Assembly (NCBI GenBank): GCA_028280915.1
Contig: JANQKX010000076.1
Location: forward strand, 1 to 10,188
Origin: Kiloniellaceae bacterium
Lineage (GTDB): Bacteria > Pseudomonadota > Alphaproteobacteria > Kiloniellales > Kiloniellaceae
Direction of reading: 5' to 3'
DNA length: 10,188 nt
Under the pieces are notes generated by a model that did not search any database, was not told the DNA's origin, and saw nothing but the letters and a program-made list of their open reading frames with translations. Positions 5,941 to 10,188 of the stretch are shown in pieces. The first letter of the stretch is position 1, and each line of letters begins with the position of its first letter. The translations under genes and the position numbers were made by a program.

Positions 5941-7134
5941 TCAGGACGCCGCCGCCACCGCCGCGCCGCTGTCCAGCAGGGCTTGCACTTCCTGATCGCT
6001 CAAGCCGGCCTCCCGCAGGACCTCGGCCGTGTGACCGCCCAAGAGGGGACCGCCCCGGCGCTGTTCGGCCGGCGTGCCCTCGAAGCGGGCCGGGCTGCGG
6101 GTCTGGCGCAGGCGCCCCGCCTGGGGGTGGTCGATCTCGATGATCAGCTCGTTGGCCGCGATCTGGGGATGGCCGATCATCTCCCGGCGGGTCAGCACCG
6201 GGGCACAGGGCACGTCATATTGGTCAAACCGCGCGATCCACTCGGCGCTGCCGCGGGTCAAAAGGGCCTCTTGGGTCAGCTCCAAGCGCTCGGGTTTGTA
6301 CTCCTCCAGACCGACCGCATCGAGAAAGCGCGGGTCGGTCTTCCATTCCGGCCGTTCGCAGGCATCGGCCAGCTTTTCCCAGTCCACCCGCCGAAAAGCC
6401 GCCACCGAAATATAGCCGTCGGCGGTTTCATAGATCAGGTCTATAAAGCTCTGCGCCGTCTCCTGGGCCGTCTCGTCGCCCACGAAGGTGTGCCCGCCCA
6501 TGTCCGAGGACCACAAAAAGTGGATCACCGTGTCCAGCATGGACAGGCGAATGTGCTGGCCCTCGCCGCTGCGGGAGCGGGCAAACAAGGCCGCCGTGAT
6601 GGCCTGGGCCACGGTAAAGCCGGTCAGCTTGTCCGGCAGGATGGTGCGGATCAGCCCCGGCCGCCCGGTCTTGGCGTTGGCCTGCACCGACGTCAGCCCG
6701 GACAGGGACTGGATCAGCGGGTCGAACACCGGCTTGTGGGCATAGGGCCCGGCTTCGCCAAAGCCGGTGATGGAGGCATAGATGACCCCCGGATTGACCG
6801 CCTTGGCCGCCGGGTAGTCGATCCCCAGACGTTCCACCACGCCGGGCCGGAAGTTCTGCATCACCACATCCGCACCGGCAAACAGCCGTAGCAGGGCGTC
6901 CCTGCCGCCGGGCTTTTTCAGGTCCAGGACAATGGAGCGCTTGTTGCGGTTGTTGTTCAAAAAGGACGCGGAAAAGCCGCCCCGCCGGGTCGCCACCGCC
7001 CGGCTGGCATCGCCCTGCGGCGCCTCCACCTTGATCACGTCGACCCCCTGATCGGCCAAGATCATGGCCCCCAAGGGCCCGGAGACCATGGAGGTCAGAT
7101 CGATCACCCGAATTCCATCCAGCGGCCCCGGCAT
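5941..7134 (-). CDS. Class III CoA-transferase (CaiB/BaiF/formyl-CoA transferase family)
   Basis: A 397-residue family III CoA-transferase, expected to move CoA from a donor thioester to a carboxylic acid by way of an enzyme-aspartyl anhydride, working as an interlocked dimer. The N-terminus GIRVIDLTSMVSGPLGAMIL with ADQGVDVIKVE (27-37) is the classic CoA-binding opening. NNNRNKRSIVLDLK (60-73), QNFRPGVVERLG (93-104) and SITGFGEAGPYA (121-132) follow. Asp168 in LPDKLTG aligns with the catalytic Asp169 of CaiB and formyl-CoA transferase. The length is normal. ATG 7134 has GAGG eight bases upstream. This is the first gene of the operon, so it probably activates the acid later handled by the kinase and dehydrogenase. 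The CoA donor and acceptor cannot be read from the sequence; racemases of the same fold (AMACR type) are a less likely alternative. Confidence 0.92.
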   Translation of the reverse strand: MPGPLDGIRVIDLTSMVSGPLGAMILADQGVDVIKVEAPQGDASRAVATRRGGFSASFLNNNRNKRSIVLDLKKPGGRDALLRLFAGADVVMQNFRPGVVERLGIDYPAAKAVNPGVIYASITGFGEAGPYAHKPVFDPLIQSLSGLTSVQANAKTGRPGLIRTILPDKLTGFTVAQAITAALFARSRSGEGQHIRLSMLDTVIHFLWSSDMGGHTFVGDETAQETAQSFIDLIYETADGYISVAAFRRVDWEKLADACERPEWKTDPRFLDAVGLEEYKPERLELTQEALLTRGSAEWIARFDQYDVPCAPVLTRREMIGHPQIAANELIIEIDHPQAGRLRQTRSPARFEGTPAEQRRGGPLLGGHTAEVLREAGLSDQEVQALLDSGAAVAAAS

Positions 7135-7240
7135 TTCTTTTTCCTCGTATTTTCGTCCGTGTGCGTCGCGCGATTTTAATCAAGATCGGCCCAATTGGGA
7201 AATGGCCATGCCGGGCCGCGCTTCAAGAACCCGTGACGAT
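7135..7240 (-). promoter_or_regulatory. Candidate promoter/operator region of the CoA-transferase operon
   Basis: The 106 bases between the lactonase stop and the CoA-transferase start hold, reading leftward, a perfect ten-base palindrome CCCAATTGGG at 7190-7199 and then TTGATTAAAATC, which includes a TAAAAT -10-like element (5 of 6) about 40 bases before the ATG. The -35 at the right spacing (TTTCCC) is poor and overlaps the palindrome, which could suit a regulated promoter. GAGG at 7143-7146 is the ribosome binding site. No regulator gene lies beside the operon. Confidence 0.35.
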
Positions 7241-7927
7241 CTAGGCGGCGTAGTGCACCGCCGCGCCGCCCAGCACCGCCAGCACGGGCGCCTGCATTGG
7301 ATCTCCCAGCGCCAGAGCCCGCTCCAAGGCCGCCCGCTTGTCCGCGCCCTGGATCAGCAAATGGCGCTCCCCCGCCAGCCGGAGCGCGGCGGCAGCAAGG
7401 CTAACCCGCACATCGCCGCTCTCCGGCTGGGTCAGCGCCAGCGCCGACGGCGCAGAGGGCGACAACGCCGCCTCCAATCCGACGGCCCCGGGGAACAGCG
7501 AGGCCGTGTGCATATCCGCTCCCATGCCCAGCACCACGATGTCGAGCGGCAGGACGTCCTCCCGCAGGGCCCCGATCACCGCCGGCAGGGCCGCCTCAAC
7601 CGCCGCACCCTCCCGGTACAAGGGCACAAAACGCACCGCCCCCGCCGGCCCTGTCAGGAGCGTTTCCATGATCAGCTTGTGATTGGACCGCGCCGACCGG
7701 GGCGGCACCCACCGCTCGTCCGTCAAGGTCACCACCACCGATCCCCAGTCCAGGGAAGCCTGCCCCAAGGCCGTCAGCATGGCCCCCGGCGTGGTCCCAC
7801 CCGGCACCGCCAAGGACGCCCGGCCCTGGACCGCGATCAGCCGGCGCAGCTTGTCGGCCAATAGGGCTGCCAGCTCCAATGCCAAGCTTTCCCGGTCGGC
7901 ATAGCCGATAATGTCGGGTCTGTTCAT
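7241..7927 (-). CDS. pgl: 6-phosphogluconolactonase
   Basis: A 228-residue cytosolic enzyme that hydrolyses 6-phosphogluconolactone to 6-phosphogluconate, the second step of the oxidative pentose-phosphate and Entner-Doudoroff routes. Family motifs are VPGGTTP at 41-47 (phosphate loop), TDERWVP at 69-75, SNHKL at 81-85 and GMGADMHTASLFPG at 134-147, which carries the catalytic His140. The position before this His is Met where most members have Gly. The ATG at 7925-7927 gives the normal family length; the frame is open 39 codons further upstream, but that part looks non-coding. The ribosome binding site is weak. The usual partners zwf and edd are absent, so the gene appears isolated. It is 106 bases upstream of the CoA-transferase operon on the same strand, and read-through is possible. 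Confidence 0.93.
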   Translation of the reverse strand: MNRPDIIGYADRESLALELAALLADKLRRLIAVQGRASLAVPGGTTPGAMLTALGQASLDWGSVVVTLTDERWVPPRSARSNHKLIMETLLTGPAGAVRFVPLYREGAAVEAALPAVIGALREDVLPLDIVVLGMGADMHTASLFPGAVGLEAALSPSAPSALALTQPESGDVRVSLAAAALRLAGERHLLIQGADKRAALERALALGDPMQAPVLAVLGGAAVHYAA

Positions 7928-8179
7928 GTGCCACACGCTTGGGCTACCGCGAAGTTCACCCGTCCCCGCCTTTCCGGCCCGATCACCTGAACCGATCTCA
8001 TCAATCCGACGAGATCTAACGCCAACCCGATCCGGAGACAACATTTACGATGCAACCGACACAACCACATCCCGGGCCGCCTTGGTCGTTATCGGCATAC
8101 TGTTGAGAGGTTTTGTCTCTCCGGCACCCAAGTCAATATTGCATTTGTGATTTCGGCGCTTTTTGAGCTAAGTGAAAAC

Positions 8180-8890
8180 ATGGCTGAAAACTCCAATCGC
8201 GAGACGCATCTTTATGCCCCCATCAAGTCCTTCCTTGAGGGTCAAGGCTATGAAGTCAAAAGCGAAATAGATGGTACCGACGTTGTCGCCTGCCGTGACG
8301 ACGAAGATCCTGTTTTGGTCGAGCTAAAGACCAGCTTCACCCTTTCGCTGGTGCACCAGGCCATCGCGCGCCAAAGCGTGAGCGATGCGGTCTATGTTGC
8401 GGTACCTTATGCTGGCGGGCGGCCTTTTGCGAAAACTCTAAAGAAAAATCTAGCTTTATGCCGGCGGCTGGGACTTGGCCTGATGACCGTTCGACCAAAG
8501 GACAGCCTCGTGACGGTCCACGGAGACCCGGCACCTTATCAACCGCGGAAGTCGAAAAGAAAGCAAACCCGCCTGTTAAAGGAGTTTTCCAAACGGGTTG
8601 GAGACCCGAACCGGGGCGGCACGGCGCGGCAAAAGATCATGACCGCTTATCGGCAGGACGCTTTACGGTGCGCCTGGGTGCTGCACCAGCACGGTCCAAC
8701 CAAAGCATCCCAGGTCGCCAAAGCCGCTCAAGTAGAAAAAGCACGGCGGCTCATGGCCGACGACCACTATGGCTGGTTCGAGCGCGTTCAGACCGGCATC
8801 TACGACCTGACACCCAAGGGTATTCAGGCGATTGCGGCCTATGCGATAGAACTGCGAAAGCTCGTACGGGCCGACGAGTCCGAGGGATAG
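8180..8890 (+). CDS. DUF2161-type protein with PD-(D/E)XK nuclease-like core and C-terminal winged-helix-like tail
   Basis: A 236-residue protein matching the pattern of the DUF2161 family, described as putative PD-(D/E)XK-type phosphodiesterases. The N-terminal part reads ETHLYAPIKSFLEGQGYEVK (8-27), then the putative metal-site residues Asp34 in GTDVV and Glu48/Lys50 in VELKT, a beta-alpha-beta-X-E-L-K layout, then HQAIARQSVSDAVYVAVP (59-76). A basic linker with RKSKRKQTR is at 123-131. Residues 165-215 (HGPTKASQVAKA ... YDLTPKG) look like a winged helix-turn-helix. The start at ATG 8180 fits the usual family N-terminus; an in-frame GTG at 8147 would add 11 residues. The ribosome binding site is weak. 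The gene is divergent from pgl and stands alone, and its codons look less GC-biased than those of its neighbours. A role in DNA processing or defence is possible but unproven. Confidence 0.8.
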   Translation: MAENSNRETHLYAPIKSFLEGQGYEVKSEIDGTDVVACRDDEDPVLVELKTSFTLSLVHQAIARQSVSDAVYVAVPYAGGRPFAKTLKKNLALCRRLGLGLMTVRPKDSLVTVHGDPAPYQPRKSKRKQTRLLKEFSKRVGDPNRGGTARQKIMTAYRQDALRCAWVLHQHGPTKASQVAKAAQVEKARRLMADDHYGWFERVQTGIYDLTPKGIQAIAAYAIELRKLVRADESEG

Positions 8891-8972
8891 TACCGGGGTC
8901 CTTGGATTCCCGCTCCGCGAAAAGACCGTTGGTCGATATCCATCGTACCAGCACGCAGCCGCAATTCGGGCG

Positions 8973-8986
8973 ACACCCTCCGGTGT
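8973..8986. terminator. Weak hairpin between convergent genes
   Basis: ACACC (8973-8977) and GGTGT (8982-8986) form a five-base stem around a CTCC loop, followed by only two further T residues. It lies in the 150-base gap between the DUF2161 stop and the stop of the glyoxalase-fold gene, where a terminator is expected. The stem and T-run are too short for confidence. Confidence 0.25.
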
Positions 8987-9040
8987 TTAGGACAGCTGTA
9001 CCGGCCCCGCCGGAGGTCGGCCCAAGTTTCAGCTCAAAAC

Positions 9041-9424
9041 TCAACCCAAGTCCTGGCCAAAGGCGATATCATAGCCGTCAAGATCTTGGATGCCGAATTC
9101 CTTGCATCCATAGGGTTGGATGCAGAGCTCATAATCAATTTTGGCCCCCCGGTCCTTGAGCTCATCGTAAATGCTGACCACATCATCGACCCAAAAATAG
9201 ATGTTCCATAACCCCTGGACGACTTTGTAATGGGGCACAATGCTCTTTTTGTCCTCGACCTGGCTCAACATCACAATATGCCCATCCCGATGGGGCATAC
9301 AAAAACACGGGGGGTCACCCCAAAACCGGTCATGGCTAAAGCCCAACTTATCTCTGTAGTACTCCGCCGATGCCGCCACGTCGGCCACCAGTAAAACGGG
9401 CGCACTACCGATTATCTTTCCCAT
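9041..9424 (-). CDS. VOC (glyoxalase/bleomycin-resistance fold) family protein, single domain
   Basis: A 127-residue cytosolic protein of the vicinal-oxygen-chelate superfamily. The pattern is two beta-alpha-beta-beta-beta modules: PVLLVADVAASAEYYRDKLGF (9-29) opens the first, and NIYFWVDDVVSIYDELKDRGA (74-94) opens the second, ending with FGIQDLDGYDIAFGQ (110-124). The usual last metal ligand, Glu, is replaced by Gln124. His49 is one possible metal ligand. The number of Cys residues (40, 42, 101, 107) is unusual for so small a protein. ATG 9424 has GGGGAGG nine bases upstream. It follows another VOC gene by 113 bases on the same strand. Members range from glyoxalase I and dioxygenases to fosfomycin and bleomycin resistance proteins; the activity here cannot be assigned. 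Confidence 0.88.
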   Translation of the reverse strand: MGKIIGSAPVLLVADVAASAEYYRDKLGFSHDRFWGDPPCFCMPHRDGHIVMLSQVEDKKSIVPHYKVVQGLWNIYFWVDDVVSIYDELKDRGAKIDYELCIQPYGCKEFGIQDLDGYDIAFGQDLG

Positions 9425-9537
9425 GCTTGACAGCCTCCCCTTTCACCAAAACATGTCAGGTAAAAATTGCAAACCGGCGGCTAGCGGGCAAGGCCGATAC
9501 TGACTCCGACGTGGATTCGGCATTGCAAGTCTATTCG

Positions 9538-10188
9538 TTAATCTGGATCGGATGTCCAAGGCTCGGTCCGAATCCCCAAGACGTCGTCTTGGATTTCAAA
9601 GCTCATGCCGGACAATACCGTTACCGCATATCCGGCGTGGGACTCTTCGGGACCAGTGACGGCGGCATCATCCTGCCGGTGCTGCACTTCCAGCACGGTG
9701 TATTTCCGCTGATAAAGCCACTCCCTATTCTCCACGGCGTAGAGATCGGGATGGGGCGGCCGTTCTTCGGTGAAAGCAAAAAAATACAGCGTAAATCCGC
9801 GTTTCGGTACGGGCTGAACCGATAGGGGAACCATGCCCCATCGGGCGCAGGTCTCTTGCACGGCTTGGATATTGGACGTCCTCAAAGTCAAAAGATTCAA
9901 GTGAGCGCCCCCGCCCAGAAGGTGCGTCTGCTCGTCCCCTTCAGGCCGGTTGCCCTTAAACCAGTGCTCGATCAGCTCCACAGTAAAGCCTTCGGGGTCT
10001 TTGAAGTGCGCCAGGTATCCGACGTTTTCAAACTGGTGAGGCGGCCCAATGGAGACCCCCCGTGCGGCCAACTGGCGGCACGCCAGCTCGATGTTCGGGA
10101 CGGCCAGCGCGATCTTCCAGTAAAGGTCCGTCGGGCTGGGACGATAGGGTCCGTCGGCCGGGCAAAAAAGGAGCCGCGCTTCCTGTTC
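9538..10188 (-). CDS. Two-domain VOC (glyoxalase-fold) protein, N-terminus outside the window
   Basis: The frame is open from the right edge to the stop at 9538, giving 216 visible residues. The 39 codons at 10072-10188 are in frame and protein-like (LYWKIALAVPNIELACRQ), so the TTG near 10071 is not the true start. The first visible VOC module ends with FKDPEGFTVELIEHW (62-76), with a normal metal-ligand Glu at 71. A second unit starts at GGGAHLNLLTLRTSNI (92-107) and includes LYFFAFTEERPPHPDL (134-149). Residues 155-171 (REWLYQRKYTVLEVQHR) echo lactoylglutathione-lyase-like proteins. The last 30 residues form an acidic, less conserved tail. The protein probably acts on a glutathione adduct or a related small molecule; the exact reaction is unknown. 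It may be co-transcribed with the smaller VOC gene downstream. Confidence 0.85.
   Translation of the reverse strand, partial: EQEARLLFCPADGPYRPSPTDLYWKIALAVPNIELACRQLAARGVSIGPPHQFENVGYLAHFKDPEGFTVELIEHWFKGNRPEGDEQTHLLGGGAHLNLLTLRTSNIQAVQETCARWGMVPLSVQPVPKRGFTLYFFAFTEERPPHPDLYAVENREWLYQRKYTVLEVQHRQDDAAVTGPEESHAGYAVTVLSGMSFEIQDDVLGIRTEPWTSDPD

Noticed and set aside
5983..6891. Plus-strand open frame (302 codons) opposite the CoA-transferase gene
   Set aside because: Same antisense-shadow pattern; the minus-strand gene accounts for all of the sequence constraint.
7928..8044. N-terminal extension of 39 residues for 6-phosphogluconolactonase
   Set aside because: The extension is Arg/Gly/Ser-rich and unlike the family, which starts close to the ATG at 7925-7927. 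The total length without it is normal.
8105..8121. Hairpin GAGAG / CTCTC with a seven-base loop upstream of the DUF2161 gene
   Set aside because: Only five base pairs with no T-run, and it lies between divergent genes where no terminator is needed. It is consistent with chance.

Overview
The window looks like a chromosomal stretch of a GC-rich (roughly 60-65 % by eye) alphaproteobacterium, probably Rhodospirillales-like. The basis is strong GC3 codon bias, the style of the phosphomannomutase, 6-phosphogluconolactonase and DUF2161 proteins, and an FNR/Anr-type site. The taxon is inferred, not proven. I see no tRNA, rRNA, CRISPR array, phage gene or insertion sequence.

Layout, left to right. 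Bases 1-160 hold the 3' end of a pentapeptide-repeat gene whose repeat units are exact 15-bp DNA repeats. A diheme c-type cytochrome (322-1152, +) follows, with a good FNR-like box and a strong ribosome binding site. It converges on a phosphomannomutase/phosphoglucomutase (1184-2590, -). Bases 2591-2894 are a leader region plus a coding-like but apparently truncated frame starting at 2714 (+).

The centre, 2895-7134 on the minus strand, is a tight four-gene operon. In transcription order it encodes a class III (CaiB/BaiF) CoA-transferase, a Nu-class (YfcG-like) glutathione transferase, an acyl-CoA dehydrogenase of the ACAD10/11 type, and an aminoglycoside-phosphotransferase-fold kinase whose start overlaps the dehydrogenase stop. 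Mammalian ACAD10/ACAD11 fuse the last two activities, and the Pseudomonas putida levulinate pathway uses a similar pair (LvaA kinase, LvaC dehydrogenase-like). The operon therefore plausibly activates a 4-hydroxy (or similar) acid to its CoA thioester, phosphorylates the hydroxyl and eliminates phosphate, with the glutathione transferase handling a reactive or disulfide species. This is the most interesting system in the window. Its substrate is unknown.

Upstream of the operon lies an isolated 6-phosphogluconolactonase gene (7241-7927, -). Divergent from it is a DUF2161-type protein with a PD-(D/E)XK nuclease-like core and a C-terminal winged-helix-like tail (8180-8890, +). The right end carries two vicinal-oxygen-chelate (glyoxalase-fold) genes on the minus strand: a single-domain protein (9041-9424) and a two-domain protein whose start lies beyond the window (9538-10188).
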